This document shows positions 1 to 9,140 of a stretch of DNA of 64,000 bases, piece after piece (position 1 is the first letter of the stretch; each line of letters begins with the position of its first letter). A program made the translations under genes and the position numbers. Location: the NCBI RefSeq assembly GCF_023520795.1, contig NZ_CP046605.1, positions 2,091,438 through 2,155,437 on the forward strand, given 5' to 3'. The DNA is from Corynebacterium accolens (GTDB lineage Bacteria > Actinomycetota > Actinomycetes > Mycobacteriales > Mycobacteriaceae). Below the pieces are notes generated by a model. The model was not told the origin of the DNA and made no database searches. It was given only the letters and a program-made list of their open reading frames with translations.

Positions 1-720
1 GACGACCTGGTAGCCGTTTTTCTGGAATTCCTTCACGGTGCGGGTGATATTCGTTGCGCGGGCGACCGGCAAGCGGGCCGCGGTGCCAGCCGAGGTGCGC
101 CACGCCACCGCGGTGACAGAAGCCGAACGGCGTTCCGGGATGATCACGCCATCGCCGCCGAAAGCGGCCACGGAACGGATGACGGCGCCCAGGTTGCGCG
201 GATCGGTGATGTTATCCAGGATGACGAACATGCCGGGGCGCGGGTTCTCGGCGGCGTTGGCAATCAAATCCTCCACCGCGGCGTACTTGTACGGCGGGAT
301 CTGCAAGCCGATGCCCTGGTGCATGCCATTTCCCGTCATGCGGTCCATCTCGTGGCGCTGAACCTCGATGATGGGGATATTGCGGGTATTGCACATGGAC
401 ACGGCCTCAGAAAGCCGCTTATCATTGCGCGTTCCGGCAGCGATGTAAAGCGTGGTGGCCGGCACCTTGGCGTGCAGACACTCGATGACCGGGTTGCGGC
501 CCACCACCATCTCTGCGGTTTCTTTCTGGTGACGCCCAGAGTTGCGGCGCTCGCGCTCCAGCTTCGCCTTGTGCTTGGCGTGGTAGACGCGGTCCTCGGC
601 CTTTGGGGTGGGGCCCTTGCCTTCTAGGCCCTTGCGTCGTTGACCGCCGGAGCCTTTGGTAGCGCCCTTCTTATTCGTCTTGCGGATGCCCGCGCCACCG
701 CGGCCATGGGTTCGTGCCAT
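1..720 (-). CDS. rlmB: TrmH/SpoU-family rRNA 2'-O-methyltransferase, RlmB type (3' end cut by window)
   Basis: The minus-strand reading frame starts at ATG 718-720 and stays open for 240 codons to the window edge, so the C-terminus is missing. An AAAGGA ribosome site lies 7 bases upstream of the ATG. The first 65 residues are very basic and disordered, rich in Lys, Arg and Gly, as in actinobacterial RlmB proteins. A substrate-binding segment follows (EMVVGRNPVIECL), then the SPOUT knot signature VILDNITDPRNLGAVIRS around residues 165-182, whose Asn and Arg bind AdoMet and catalyse. The family methylates the 2'-O of G2251 in 23S rRNA or a related tRNA site; which site cannot be told here. It is transcribed just after cysS, the usual actinobacterial order. 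Confidence 0.9.
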   Translation of the reverse strand, partial: MARTHGRGGAGIRKTNKKGATKGSGGQRRKGLEGKGPTPKAEDRVYHAKHKAKLERERRNSGRHQKETAEMVVGRNPVIECLHAKVPATTLYIAAGTRNDKRLSEAVSMCNTRNIPIIEVQRHEMDRMTGNGMHQGIGLQIPPYKYAAVEDLIANAAENPRPGMFVILDNITDPRNLGAVIRSVAAFGGDGVIIPERRSASVTAVAWRTSAGTAARLPVARATNITRTVKEFQKNGYQVV

Positions 721-780
721 CGTTTCAGTCCTTTCGAGGAAACCGTTCAATAACCAGCGGAAATAACAGCAGAAAGCTGC

Positions 781-2187
781 CTAGCGCTGGGTCAACGACC
801 ACGTGGGGCCGTCTGGGGTATCGGTAATGGTGATGCCGGCGGCAGTGAGGCGGTCACGCACGGCATCGGCAGTAGCGAAGTCTTTTTCCGCGCGGGCCTG
901 CGTGCGCCGTTCCAGTTCTGCCTGGACCAGCGCATCGAGCGCCGCATCTGCCCCGCTAGCTTCGCCTCCATCTTCCCACTCCAGCGGGTCAAATCCAAGT
1001 ACGTGCGCCATCCCGCGCACCTGGGCGGCCTTCGCGCGAGCGGCGTCCTCGTCCCCGGCCGCCAAGTCCTTATTGCCCGCGCGCACGGTGGTGTGGATGG
1101 CGGCCAGCGCCTTGGGCACGGCGATATCGTCATTCATGGCGTCCTCGAAGTCCGGCGTCCAGTCGCCGCGTTCGACGCCTGCAAAGCGCTTGACGAAGCC
1201 CTCAATACGCCGGTAGCCCGCCGCCGCCTCCGTCAGGGCGGATTCGGAGTATTCCAGCACGGAGCGGTAATGCGCAGAACCCAGGTAGTAGCGCAGCTCC
1301 ACCGGGCGCACGAGCTCCAGCATGTTCGAGATGGAAAGCACGTTGCCGAGCGATTTCGACATCTTCTCGCCAGCCATGGTCACCCAGTGGTTGTGCATCC
1401 AGTAATTGGCAAACTTATCGCCGGCCGCGTGCGATTGCGCGATCTCGTTTTCGTGGTGCGGGAATTGCAGGTCCAAGCCGCCGCAGTGGATATCGAAATT
1501 AGAGCCCAGGTAGTAGGTAGACATGGCGGAGCACTCCAGGTGCCAGCCCGGGCGGCCGCGACCCCACGGGGTGGGCCAGCTCGGCTCGCCCGGCTTCGCG
1601 GCCTTCCACAGGGCGAAGTCGAGAGGGCTGCGCTTGCCCGCGTTGTCTGACTCGCCCTGTTCCATCTCCTCGACGCGGTTGCCAGATAGCGCGCCGTAGT
1701 CGGATCCCTCCGCCTTGGTCCAGGCCTCGACGTCAAAATACACGGATCCGGCCGCGCCATCGGGGGCGGGAACGGGGTAGGCAAAACCGGCATCGATAAG
1801 CCGCTGCATGTACTCGACCATCTGGGTGACAAAGCCCGTCGCGCGCGGCTCCACGGACGGCGGGAGCACGCCGAGCAGGTTATAAGCCTTGGTGAACTCG
1901 CGCTCATAAGTGGACACCCACTCCCACCAGGGGCGATTATTCTCGGCGGCCTTGGTGAGGATCTTGTCATCGATATCGGTGACATTGCGCACGAGCGCGA
2001 CGTCATAGCCTTGCGCGAGCAGCCAGCGGCGCAGGATATCGAAAGCCACGCCGGAGCGCAGGTGACCGATGTGCGGCTGCGCCTGCGGGGTGGCGCCACA
2101 CAAGTAGATGGAGGCGTGGCCGGGGCGAATCGGCTCGAAGTCGCGTTGGCTGCGGGTGGCTGTGTCAAAAATGCGCAAAGTACTCAC
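781..2187 (-). CDS. cysS: Cysteinyl-tRNA synthetase
   Basis: A 468-residue class I aminoacyl-tRNA synthetase that charges tRNA-Cys. The HIGH motif is at residues 39-42 and KMSKS near residue 276. Zinc and cysteine ligands are visible: Cys30, the Cys in WHLECSAM and the [11 protein letters not shown] segment. A C-terminal tRNA-binding helical region ends in residues like [11 protein letters not shown]. The length fits CysS (about 460). The paralogue MshC, which ligates cysteine to GlcN-Ins for mycothiol, is usually nearer 410 residues, so CysS is preferred. The gene sits 60 bases upstream of rlmB and 31 bases downstream of ispF and is probably cotranscribed with ispD-ispF. Confidence 0.95.
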   Translation of the reverse strand: MSTLRIFDTATRSQRDFEPIRPGHASIYLCGATPQAQPHIGHLRSGVAFDILRRWLLAQGYDVALVRNVTDIDDKILTKAAENNRPWWEWVSTYEREFTKAYNLLGVLPPSVEPRATGFVTQMVEYMQRLIDAGFAYPVPAPDGAAGSVYFDVEAWTKAEGSDYGALSGNRVEEMEQGESDNAGKRSPLDFALWKAAKPGEPSWPTPWGRGRPGWHLECSAMSTYYLGSNFDIHCGGLDLQFPHHENEIAQSHAAGDKFANYWMHNHWVTMAGEKMSKSLGNVLSISNMLELVRPVELRYYLGSAHYRSVLEYSESALTEAAAGYRRIEGFVKRFAGVERGDWTPDFEDAMNDDIAVPKALAAIHTTVRAGNKDLAAGDEDAARAKAAQVRGMAHVLGFDPLEWEDGGEASGADAALDALVQAELERRTQARAEKDFATADAVRDRLTAAGITITDTPDGPTWSLTQR

Positions 2188-2218
2188 GCCACCCAGTCTA
2201 AATCACCCGTGCGCGGGG

Positions 2219-2707
2219 TTAGTGTTGGCGCCGCCAGACAACGGCCGTTGCTACCGCCGCGCGGCCCTCTTTGCGGCCGGTAAAGCCCAAATGGTCGGTC
2301 GTGGTGGCAGAAATGGACACATCAGCGCCGAGGATTTCCGAAAGCACGGCCTCGGCTTCCTCGCGGCGCGGGCCCATCTTCGGCGTCTGGCCAATGAGCT
2401 GGGCGGCGGCATTGCCGATGATAAAACCTTCCGCTTCCAGCAGCTCGCGGCACTCGCGCAGGAGCTGGGCGCCGGAGACCCCATCGTATTCGGGCCGGCC
2501 CACCCCCACGAAGGAGCCGAGATCGCCGAGGTGGGAGGCGGAAAGGAGGGCATCGACAAGCGCGTGGGCTACGACGTCGCCGTCGGAGTGGCCTTCGCAG
2601 CCGGGGGCGTCATCGAAAAGCAGCCCGGCAATCCAACAAGGCTTGCCGGCTTCGATCTGGTGGGCGTCGGTCGCGATGCCGACGCGGGGGATGATGGGCT
2701 CAGTCAT
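2219..2707 (-). CDS. ispF: 2-C-methyl-D-erythritol 2,4-cyclodiphosphate synthase
   Basis: The fifth enzyme of the MEP isoprenoid pathway, which cyclises CDP-methylerythritol 2-phosphate. Starting at ATG 2707 gives 162 residues, the normal length; the longer frame beginning at 2722 lies inside ispD and is less likely. The metal ligands appear as the D-A-H triad in [12 protein letters not shown] and the histidine of [17 protein letters not shown]. The C-terminal family signature reads [11 protein letters not shown]. The start overlaps the ispD stop by 8 bases, which implies translational coupling. Confidence 0.95.
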   Translation of the reverse strand: MTEPIIPRVGIATDAHQIEAGKPCWIAGLLFDDAPGCEGHSDGDVVAHALVDALLSASHLGDLGSFVGVGRPEYDGVSGAQLLRECRELLEAEGFIIGNAAAQLIGQTPKMGPRREEAEAVLSEILGADVSISATTTDHLGFTGRKEGRAAVATAVVWRRQH

Positions 2708-3425
2708 GCTGCTCCTCTGCAAGGGCGTGGGCCAGGGTCAGGTCCGTGGGGGTGGTGATTTTGAAGGCGAGGATATCGCCCGGCACGGTCTCCACGCGCT
2801 GGCCGTGCCATTCCATCAGGCTGGCATCGTCCGTGGCGGTGAAATCCGGCTGGTCACGCCAATAATCCAGGTTGGCCTGGCGCAGCGCGGCGAGGCGGAA
2901 ACCCTGCGGGGTCTGCACGGCGCGCAGGCGGGCGCGATCGGGGGTGCCAACCACGGCGTTACCGGTAACTTCCTTGATGGTATCGGTCACGGGAACCACC
3001 GGAATGACGGCGGGCGCACCGGCAAGAACGCGCCGCGCCACCCGCTCGACCATCGCGGTGGGCGTAAGCGCACGGGCGGCATCATGGATGAGCACCACGG
3101 CATCCTCGTCCGGAATTGCCTGCAGGCCGGCCCAAATGGAATCGGCGCGCTCGCCGCGCCCATGCACCAGGCGCACCGGGATATCTGCGCCCACGCGCTT
3201 GACGATGCCCCCAGCTTCCCCCTCCATAGCCGGGCTCACCACCGCGATGACCTCGTCCACGAGTCCGGAGTTGGCCATGATGCGCACGGATCGCTCCAGG
3301 AGGGTGCGGCCGCGAAGTTCGACGTAGGCCTTGGGCACCTCCGCGCCGAGGCGGGTGCCTTGCCCGGCCGCGGCGATTAAGGCGATAACGCGGGGTTTAG
3401 TCTTCGTCGTCGAAGGAGAGGTCAT
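2700..3425 (-). CDS. ispD: 2-C-methyl-D-erythritol 4-phosphate cytidylyltransferase
   Basis: Transfers CMP from CTP to MEP in isoprenoid synthesis. The nucleotide-binding signature [10 protein letters not shown] lies near the N-terminus, followed by [14 protein letters not shown], and HDAARALT lies mid-protein. I chose ATG 3425 (241 residues), which overlaps the 3' end of carD by 29 bases; the frame extends to 3470 but adds only a Ser/Thr/Pro-rich stretch. It is coupled to ispF by an 8-base overlap, giving a carD-ispD-ispF-cysS-rlmB transcription order. Confidence 0.94.
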   Translation of the reverse strand: MTSPSTTKTKPRVIALIAAAGQGTRLGAEVPKAYVELRGRTLLERSVRIMANSGLVDEVIAVVSPAMEGEAGGIVKRVGADIPVRLVHGRGERADSIWAGLQAIPDEDAVVLIHDAARALTPTAMVERVARRVLAGAPAVIPVVPVTDTIKEVTGNAVVGTPDRARLRAVQTPQGFRLAALRQANLDYWRDQPDFTATDDASLMEWHGQRVETVPGDILAFKITTPTDLTLAHALAEEQHD

Positions 3426-3981
3426 CGAGATCGATGTCGTTGTCGATATCGGTGGTGATGGACTGATCATCGACTAGACCTGCGGCGCGGTGGCGCTCGA
3501 TGGTGGCGTCGATTTCTTCCATCATGGTATCGGCCTTTTTGTCATCGACCGGCTGCGCCAGCGCCAGCTCGCCCACCAAGATGGTGCGGGCCTTGCCCAG
3601 CATGCGCTTCTCTCCGGCGGACAAGCCGCGGTCCTGATCGCGGCGCCACAGATCGCGCACTACTTCTGCGACCTTGTTGATATCGCCGGAGGCCAGGCGC
3701 TCCTGGTTGGCTTTGTAGCGGCGGGACCAGTTGCCGGCTTCTTCCACGTCCTCATCGCGCAGCACGGAAAAGACCTTTTCTAGGCCCTCCTTGCCCACGA
3801 CATCGCGCACGCCGACGTTATCCGCATTCTTCTTGGGCACGCGGACGACGAGATCGGATTGGTTAATGTGCAGCACGAGGTATTCCAACTCTTCGCCGCC
3901 CATTTCGCGGGTTTCGATATCCTCGATGACCGCCGCGCCGTGGTGCGGGTAGACGACGACCTCGCCGACCTTATATTCCAT
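3397..3981 (-). CDS. carD: CarD-family RNA polymerase-binding regulator
   Basis: CarD binds the RNA polymerase beta lobe and stabilises open promoter complexes, notably at rRNA promoters. The N-terminal Tudor-like CarD domain is clear ([20 protein letters not shown], residues 2-21). The helical DNA-contacting domain follows, with [16 protein letters not shown] in the middle. ATG 3981 follows AAGGAG by 5 bases and is preferred over a GTG two codons earlier. At 194 residues it is longer than the mycobacterial protein (about 162 from memory); the extra length is mostly an acidic tail ending in Asp/Glu-rich sequence. The 3' end overlaps ispD. Confidence 0.93.
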   Translation of the reverse strand: MEYKVGEVVVYPHHGAAVIEDIETREMGGEELEYLVLHINQSDLVVRVPKKNADNVGVRDVVGKEGLEKVFSVLRDEDVEEAGNWSRRYKANQERLASGDINKVAEVVRDLWRRDQDRGLSAGEKRMLGKARTILVGELALAQPVDDKKADTMMEEIDATIERHRAAGLVDDQSITTDIDNDIDLDDLSFDDED

Positions 3982-4182
3982 TGCCACTCCTTATAATCCC
4001 GTGAATATGCCGATAACTAAGGCCGCCATTTTATCACGCGCGGCATGCCTACCACCGGATACCCCCGATTACCCCCACGGACTACCCGCTAGCTTAGCGA
4101 GAAACTGTGTACTTTATATCGAAAGGGACTAGGCTAAAGATTTGATAAGCCCTGAGATCGCAATTGATGGAGGATGCTCAAC

Positions 4183-4773
4183 GTGCAGTCCCTGAAGTCC
4201 GCCGCCCGCCGCGGTGCCATTATTTCCGTTACCGCCGTCTCCGCTTTGGCGCTGGCTTCGTGCTCGGCAGGCCACGTCGCCCAGACGGCAGAGAAGGTAG
4301 CTGCGGTTGATGGCGCTTCTGCCAGCACCGATGACGATAAGATTGCCGTCCGCGATGTCACCATCCTGGCCGAGCCAGACGGTGGCGCCGCTTTGAAGTT
4401 CAACGCCGTCAACCAGGGCTATGAAACCGATGTCATCACCTTGAAGTCCGTGAAGGTGGACGGCCAGACCGTCGAGATGAAGCAGACCCAGCCGCTCAAG
4501 CGCGATCACTCCATCGTGGCGGACTCCCAGAAGAACCTGGACGCAACCCCGGATCACGATTCCGAGACCGTGCAGTACGTGGCCACCCACCTGGATAACG
4601 ATGACTTTGGCTACGCCGGCCACCGCCCGGTGACCTTCGAGTTCTCCAACGGCACCATCGAGATCGACGCCACCGTCGCCGCCTCCCAGATGGAGTCCGG
4701 TAAGTACGACCGCGACGTGGAATCCCCAGAGGGCTATACCACCGACGCGAACACCGGTCACTCGCACCACTAA
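4183..4773 (+). CDS. Putative lipoprotein, secreted, unknown function
   Basis: The N-terminus has a basic stretch, a hydrophobic segment and a lipobox ending L-A-S-C at residues 24-27, so the mature protein should be diacylglycerol-anchored at Cys27. GGAGG at 4169-4173 is 9 bases before GTG 4183; the ATG at 4174 touches the Shine-Dalgarno and is a poor start. The mature 170 residues look like a small beta-rich domain (DVTILAEPDGGAALKFNAVN and later a VTFEFSNGTIEI segment), resembling secreted actinobacterial copper-chaperone-like or DUF lipoproteins. The C-terminus ends His-Ser-His-His. It lies between carD and radA on the opposite strand from carD. I do not recognise a named function. Confidence 0.8.
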   Translation: MQSLKSAARRGAIISVTAVSALALASCSAGHVAQTAEKVAAVDGASASTDDDKIAVRDVTILAEPDGGAALKFNAVNQGYETDVITLKSVKVDGQTVEMKQTQPLKRDHSIVADSQKNLDATPDHDSETVQYVATHLDNDDFGYAGHRPVTFEFSNGTIEIDATVAASQMESGKYDRDVESPEGYTTDANTGHSHH

Positions 4774-4786
4774 TAGCCCACCGCAC

Positions 4787-4824
4787 GCGCGCCCTACTCT
4801 TTCCGCGGAGTACGGGCGCGTTCG
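4787..4824 (+). terminator. Hairpin downstream of the lipoprotein gene
   Basis: A GC-rich inverted repeat (CGCGCCCTACTC pairing with GAGTACGGGCGCG, one bulge) is followed by TTCGTCGTTTT. This fits a Rho-independent terminator ending the lipoprotein transcript just before radA. Confidence 0.6.
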
Positions 4825-4857
4825 TCGTTTTGGCCGCCACGTTCTAGGCTCTACACC

Positions 4858-6222
4858 ATGGCCAAAAAATCTCGCCCCATCCACACCTGCTCCGAATGCG
4901 GTTATGTCTCCCCCAAGTGGCTCGGGCGCTGCCCGGATTGCGGTTCGTGGGGGACGATGGAGGAAAAGGCGCCAGTGGTGGCGGGGGCATCGGCAAGCGG
5001 CGGGCATGCGAGCGTGGCGCCTGCGAGCCCAGTGCAGCCCATCACGCAGGTGGGCGCGCAGGCGACGAAGACGGTACGCACGGGCATCGGCGAGCTTGAC
5101 CGCGTGCTGGGCTCCGGCATCGTGCCAGGCTCGGTGGTACTCATGGCCGGCGAGCCCGGCGTGGGCAAATCCACGCTGCTACTCGAGGTCGCCTCCCGCT
5201 GGGCCCAGCTCGGCCGCACCGTCCTCTACGCCACCGCCGAGGAATCCGCCGGCCAGGTCCGCGCCCGCGCCGAGCGCACCGGGGCGCTGCAAGAATCGCT
5301 GTACCTCGCGGCCGAATCCAACCTGGACGCCGTCTTTGGGCATGTCGATGCCGTCAAACCCGGCCTCATTATCGTGGACTCCGTGCAGACCATGCATGCA
5401 GTGGGGGTAGAAGGCGTGCCCGGCGGCGTCGCGCAATCGCGCGCCGTGACCGCGGCGCTGACCTCCCTGGCGAAATCCACCGGCATCCCCGTGCTGCTGG
5501 TGGGGCACGTGACCAAGGACGGAAACGTGGCGGGACCGCGGGTTTTGGAGCATCTTGTCGATGTCGTCTTAAACTTCGAAGGCGACCGCCAGTCCAGCCT
5601 CCGCATGCTGCGCGGGATGAAAAACCGCTTCGGCGCGACCGATGAGGTGGGTTGTTTCGAGCAAACCGCCGGGGGTATTCGGGAGGTCGCGGACCCGTCG
5701 GGGCTCTTCCTCTCCCACCGCGGCACGACTCCGGATGGCTCCGCGGTAACCGTTGCCATGGACGGCGTGCGGCCCATCCTCGCCGAGGTCCAGGCGCTGA
5801 CCGTGGACCCCGTGGCGAAGAACCCGCGGCGCGTGGTCACGGGACTCGATGCCAACCGCGTGCCCATGGTGCTCGCCGTATTGCAGGCGCGCGCCGGCCA
5901 GCGCACTAACGATAAGGATGCTTATGTGGCCACGGTGGGCGGCATGCGGATTACCGAAACCGCAACCGACCTCGCGGTGGCGCTGGCTACCTGGTCCTCG
6001 CTGCACGAGCAGCCGCTGCCGGCGAAGACGGTGGTCATTGGCGAGGTGGGCTTGGCCGGCGAGCTGCGGCCCGTGCCGAATATTGAGCGGCGCCTGCAGG
6101 AAGCGGCGCGGCTGGGATACAAGCGGGCGATTATCCCGCGCGGGGAAATCAACCCCGTGGACGGCATGCAGGTGCGGCAAGTCGCAACGCTTGGCGAGGC
6201 CCTCGCCGCAGTCCAGCCGTAG
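4858..6222 (+). CDS. radA: DNA repair ATPase RadA (Sms)
   Basis: A RecA-like helicase that processes recombination intermediates. The 454-residue protein has the family's N-terminal C4 zinc finger (Cys11, Cys14, Cys25, Cys28), Walker A GEPGVGKST at about residues 98-106 and the RadA-specific KNRFG motif at 255-259. A C-terminal Lon-protease-like domain follows (GEVGLAGELRPVPNIERRL). A Gly/Ala-rich linker of about 25 residues joins the finger to the ATPase core. Length and motif order are normal. Confidence 0.96.
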   Translation: MAKKSRPIHTCSECGYVSPKWLGRCPDCGSWGTMEEKAPVVAGASASGGHASVAPASPVQPITQVGAQATKTVRTGIGELDRVLGSGIVPGSVVLMAGEPGVGKSTLLLEVASRWAQLGRTVLYATAEESAGQVRARAERTGALQESLYLAAESNLDAVFGHVDAVKPGLIIVDSVQTMHAVGVEGVPGGVAQSRAVTAALTSLAKSTGIPVLLVGHVTKDGNVAGPRVLEHLVDVVLNFEGDRQSSLRMLRGMKNRFGATDEVGCFEQTAGGIREVADPSGLFLSHRGTTPDGSAVTVAMDGVRPILAEVQALTVDPVAKNPRRVVTGLDANRVPMVLAVLQARAGQRTNDKDAYVATVGGMRITETATDLAVALATWSSLHEQPLPAKTVVIGEVGLAGELRPVPNIERRLQEAARLGYKRAIIPRGEINPVDGMQVRQVATLGEALAAVQP

Positions 6223-6324
6223 TTCAACCGTAACCGGTGATTGGTTCTTGCCAAGCTGTTGCCGAGGGGAGGGCGCTCCGGCGGCGCGGACTCCCGCGCG
6301 GGATGCTTCCGCCCGAGCTGGTTC

Positions 6325-6353
6325 CGCGCGGCCGACTGCAAGGAGGCCGCGCG
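6325..6353. terminator. GC-rich hairpin between convergent radA and the next gene
   Basis: CGCGCGGCC at 6325-6333 pairs with GGCCGCGCG at 6345-6353 across an 11-base loop, immediately before the minus-strand stop codon at 6355. It could end transcripts from either side; there is no strong T-run. Confidence 0.5.
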
Positions 6354-6354
6354 C

Positions 6355-7071
6355 TTAGCGGAGGGTGAAGTCCTGCGGCGGAGAGGAATTATCGCCAATG
6401 ACCGTGTGGGCGAAGTAAGCGCCTGGCTCGGCGGTCGGTCGGTCGGTGCACTTACCTGGCTCGGATGCCTGGCGGGACCATTCGGCCTCGAATTTCAGGT
6501 CCTTGCCCGCGGGGAAGGTCTGCTCGCCGGTCTGCACGGAGGCGTAGCAATCGGTATCGGACCATACGCGCTGGTTATCGGCCATCTTGTAGACCTCGAA
6601 GCGCAGCGAGTTCTCGTCCAAGTCGATCTTGCAATCCGCGGCGGTGGGGTTGGTGACGGTCATGAAGAACTTCGGCAGTTCGCCGTCCGGCACGGAGTAG
6701 TTGAGCATGGAGGTGCGCACCTCCAAGTCCTCTAGCGAGCAGGTATCCTTCGCGGCGTGCACGGATTCCTCGGGCTCCTTGCTTTCCGATGCCCCATCCT
6801 TAGCTTCCGGCTCCGAGGCAGAATCGGATTCGGACTCGGACTCGGATTCGCTCGTCGAATCCGCGGACGTGGTGGAGGATTCGCTGGTGGTTTCTGCGGA
6901 CGTGGTTGCCGCCGAAGACTCTGAGGACGCGGCAACAGAATCGTCGCTATCGCCGCCAAAGGCGGCCACCGCCGCCCAGATCAGCACCACGGCCAGGACG
7001 ATCACGATGATAAGCGCGGCAACCCGGCGGCGCTTATAGATCTCTTCTGGAAGGGGCTTATTCTGGTTCAC
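6355..7071 (-). CDS. Membrane-anchored secreted protein with Ser/Glu/Thr-rich linker
   Basis: The 238-residue protein has one transmembrane helix at about residues 18-38 after a short basic cytoplasmic tail (EIYKRRR). A long low-complexity linker rich in Ser, Glu, Thr and Ala follows (about 42-110), including a run of alternating Ser-Glu. The ordered C-terminal domain of about 125 residues has four cysteines (in CSLEDLE, ADCKIDL, DCYASV and GKCTDR), which could form two disulfides outside the membrane. The linker probably spans the cell wall. A corynebacterial hypothetical protein is found at this position between radA and carbonic anhydrase, from memory. Function unknown. Confidence 0.8.
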   Translation of the reverse strand: MNQNKPLPEEIYKRRRVAALIIVIVLAVVLIWAAVAAFGGDSDDSVAASSESSAATTSAETTSESSTTSADSTSESESESESDSASEPEAKDGASESKEPEESVHAAKDTCSLEDLEVRTSMLNYSVPDGELPKFFMTVTNPTAADCKIDLDENSLRFEVYKMADNQRVWSDTDCYASVQTGEQTFPAGKDLKFEAEWSRQASEPGKCTDRPTAEPGAYFAHTVIGDNSSPPQDFTLR

Positions 7072-7081
7072 GCACCCAATT

Positions 7082-7741
7082 TTAAGTGGTAGACGCGCCT
7101 GGATCCGCTAAGCCGGGACCGCGTGTCAACTCGACGCCGTAGGAGTGCAACGGCTCCACGCGCGAATCCTCGAGGAGGTAGCGGGCACCGACGATGCCGA
7201 GGGAGCCATCGTCAAGCTGCTTGCGCACGTTGGGGATGCTGGCCACGACCTGGGTGACGGTTTGGAGGGTGTGCTTGCGCTCGACATCGGCAAGCGTGGC
7301 ATCAGGCCCCGCAGTCCACGCGGACGTCGCGACCTTCTCGATGATGGGTCGCTGCAGGCCGATGGGCAGCTCGCCGCCGCGGACAAAATCCACCGCGGCC
7401 GCCACCGCACCGCAGGACTGGTGGCCCAGGACCACCAACAGGTTGGGGTGCAGGTGGTCGAGCGCATAATCCAAGGAAGCCAGCACGGAGGCATCCAGAA
7501 TGTGGCCGGCGGTGCGGATGACGAAGGCATCGCCAAAGCCGATATTGAAGATGTGCTCGATGGGCGCGCGGGAATCCGAGCAAGCCAGGACCACCACGCG
7601 GGGATCCTGGCCCTTGGTGAGCCCGTCGCGCTCATAAATCTTGTTGAGATCCATGATGGTGCCGTCGATGACGCGCTGGTTTCCGGCCTGGAGGGCCTCC
7701 CAGACGGCCTGCGGCTCGTGGGCAACGTTACTTAATGGCAT
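7082..7741 (-). CDS. Beta-class carbonic anhydrase
   Basis: Interconverts CO2 and bicarbonate, supplying bicarbonate to carboxylases. The 219-residue protein carries all beta-class zinc ligands and catalytic residues: Cys54, Asp56 and Arg58 in CSDSR, His107 and Cys110 in GHQSCGA. There is no signal peptide, so it should be cytoplasmic. The start lies 35 bases from the divergent mutY start, so the two genes share a very short promoter region. Confidence 0.93.
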   Translation of the reverse strand: MPLSNVAHEPQAVWEALQAGNQRVIDGTIMDLNKIYERDGLTKGQDPRVVVLACSDSRAPIEHIFNIGFGDAFVIRTAGHILDASVLASLDYALDHLHPNLLVVLGHQSCGAVAAAVDFVRGGELPIGLQRPIIEKVATSAWTAGPDATLADVERKHTLQTVTQVVASIPNVRKQLDDGSLGIVGARYLLEDSRVEPLHSYGVELTRGPGLADPGASTT

Positions 7742-7776
7742 GAAGTATATTTTAATGCCCTAGACTGTCCTGCGAG

Positions 7777-8631
7777 ATGGATACGCACGCACTTCTTTCC
7801 TGGTTTGACGCCAATGAACGCGATTTGCCCTGGCGGCGCCCCGGCACCTCCGCCTGGGGAGTGTTGCTTTCCGAGGTCATGAGCCAGCAGACCCCCGTCG
7901 CGCGCGTCGCCCCCGTCTGGGAAGAGTGGATGCGGCGCTGGCCCACCCCCGCGGACTTCGCCCAGGCCTCCCGCGCCGAGGTGTTGCGCGCTTGGGGCAA
8001 GCTCGGCTACCCGCGGCGCGCGCTGCGGCTCTGGGAGTGCGCGGGGGTAATGGACGAGGTTCCATCGGACGTGGATGAGCTGCTCGCGCTGCCTGGAATC
8101 GGCGACTACACCGCCCGCGCCGTGGCGTGCTTTCACTTTGGCCAGAACGTGCCGGTGGTCGATACCAACGTGCGCCGCGTCTATGCCCGCGCCGAGGACG
8201 GCAACTTTCTCGCCCCGTCACCTTCCAAGCGCGAGCTCGCCGCTGTGGCCGCGCTGTTGCCCGAGCGCAACGGGCCGCGTTTTTCTGCCGCGCTCATGGA
8301 GCTCGGCGCGCTGGTGTGTACTGCGAAAAATCCCGATTGTAAGCGCTGCCCCTTGCGCGCGACGTGTGCCTGGCAGCTCGCTGGGTGTCCCGAGCCTTCC
8401 GCTGCGGAACAAACGCGCGCCAAAAAGCGCGTGCAGAAATTTGCCGGGACCGACAGGCAGGTGCGCGGCAAGATTCTAGACGTGCTGCGCGCCGCCGATC
8501 ACCCGGTGCCGAAGTCCGCTATCGACGTGGTCTGGCCCGATGCCGCGCAGCGTTCCCGCGCGCTGGCTTCGCTGCTTGACGATGGCCTCGCCGAGCAAAA
8601 CCCCGCCGGTCTCTTCCACCTGCCGGACTAA
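7777..8631 (+). CDS. mutY: A/G-specific adenine glycosylase
   Basis: Removes adenine mispaired with 8-oxoguanine in base-excision repair. The catalytic Glu33 lies in LLSEVMSQQTPV and the helix-hairpin-helix is LPGIGDYTARAV, followed by the catalytic Asp in VVDTNVRR. The iron-sulfur loop has Cys spacing C-x6-C-x2-C-x5-C (CTAKNPDCKRCPLRATC). At 284 residues it lacks a clear NUDIX-like C-terminal domain; the last 70 residues look like a small winged-helix-type segment, as in other short actinobacterial MutY proteins. Confidence 0.94.
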   Translation: MDTHALLSWFDANERDLPWRRPGTSAWGVLLSEVMSQQTPVARVAPVWEEWMRRWPTPADFAQASRAEVLRAWGKLGYPRRALRLWECAGVMDEVPSDVDELLALPGIGDYTARAVACFHFGQNVPVVDTNVRRVYARAEDGNFLAPSPSKRELAAVAALLPERNGPRFSAALMELGALVCTAKNPDCKRCPLRATCAWQLAGCPEPSAAEQTRAKKRVQKFAGTDRQVRGKILDVLRAADHPVPKSAIDVVWPDAAQRSRALASLLDDGLAEQNPAGLFHLPD

Positions 8632-8687
8632 CCACCTGCCGGTTTAACCGCCCGGCGGGCCTGTCAGCGTTAAAGCGCAGCGACTCG

Positions 8688-8858
8688 CTACCGCCAGCGT
8701 CCGCGGAAGTTCAGCCCGCCCGGGAGGTTGACCCACATGCCGCCGCGGGAATTAAAGGTCACCGGCCCAATCTTCGTGGACATGGAGGCACCGGATCCGG
8801 AAATGTTTATCCAGCTATTCTTGCCGGTCTTCTTGCGCGAACGATATTGAAGTCCCAT
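8688..8858 (-). CDS. DUF4236-like small protein (56 aa)
   Basis: A 57-codon frame on the minus strand encodes MGLQYRSRKKTGKNSWINIS, then GSGASMSTKIGPVTFNSRGG and an ending WVNLPGGLNFRGRWR. This is the layout of the DUF4236 family, which has a basic start, a Ser-Gly core and the x-R-G-x tail; members are found alone or at the N-terminus of larger actinobacterial and phage proteins. Function unknown. No Shine-Dalgarno is seen; TAGAAT lies 8 bases before the ATG, which suggests a leaderless transcript. It sits in the mutY-clpC gap. Confidence 0.7.
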   Translation of the reverse strand: MGLQYRSRKKTGKNSWINISGSGASMSTKIGPVTFNSRGGMWVNLPGGLNFRGRWR

Positions 8859-8866
8859 AACGGGTC

Positions 8867-8872
8867 ATTCTA
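8867..8872 (-). promoter_or_regulatory. -10 element for a leaderless DUF4236 transcript
   Basis: On the minus strand TAGAAT, preceded by TTGC, lies 8 bases before ATG 8858, placing the predicted transcription start at or next to the initiation codon. Confidence 0.4.
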
Positions 8873-8993
8873 GCAATACCCCCGTGTACGACGCTGCGCC
8901 GCAGAACCATCGGGCCGCTGTACCGCCATACCGCCGGACAAAGGCATTCACCCACCCCGGCTGGTTAGCAAATTGACCATGGGTGGGCGCATA

Positions 8994-9033
8994 CGAAAAC
9001 CACCCAGGGTTCGCGGTGGAACCGTGGGTGGTT
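8994..9033 (-). terminator. Rho-independent terminator of clpC
   Basis: AACCACCCA (8998-9006) and TGGGTGGTT (9025-9033) form a perfect 9-bp stem. Read on the minus strand the hairpin is followed by TTTTCG, as expected about 110 bases after the clpC stop. Confidence 0.75.
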
Positions 9034-9140
9034 ATGTGGCGCCGCGCGCGGCCGGTAGGCGCGGAGCCGGCACGCGCGGGCCGGGCTGGGGTGCGGCGGG
9101 ACGAGCCAAGCCCGAGCCGGGTCGGGGCTTGGCCGATTAG

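Noticed and set aside
781-2187. Mycothiol ligase MshC instead of CysS
   Set aside because: Length of 468 residues, the C-terminal tRNA-binding part and the ispDF/rlmB neighbourhood favour CysS.
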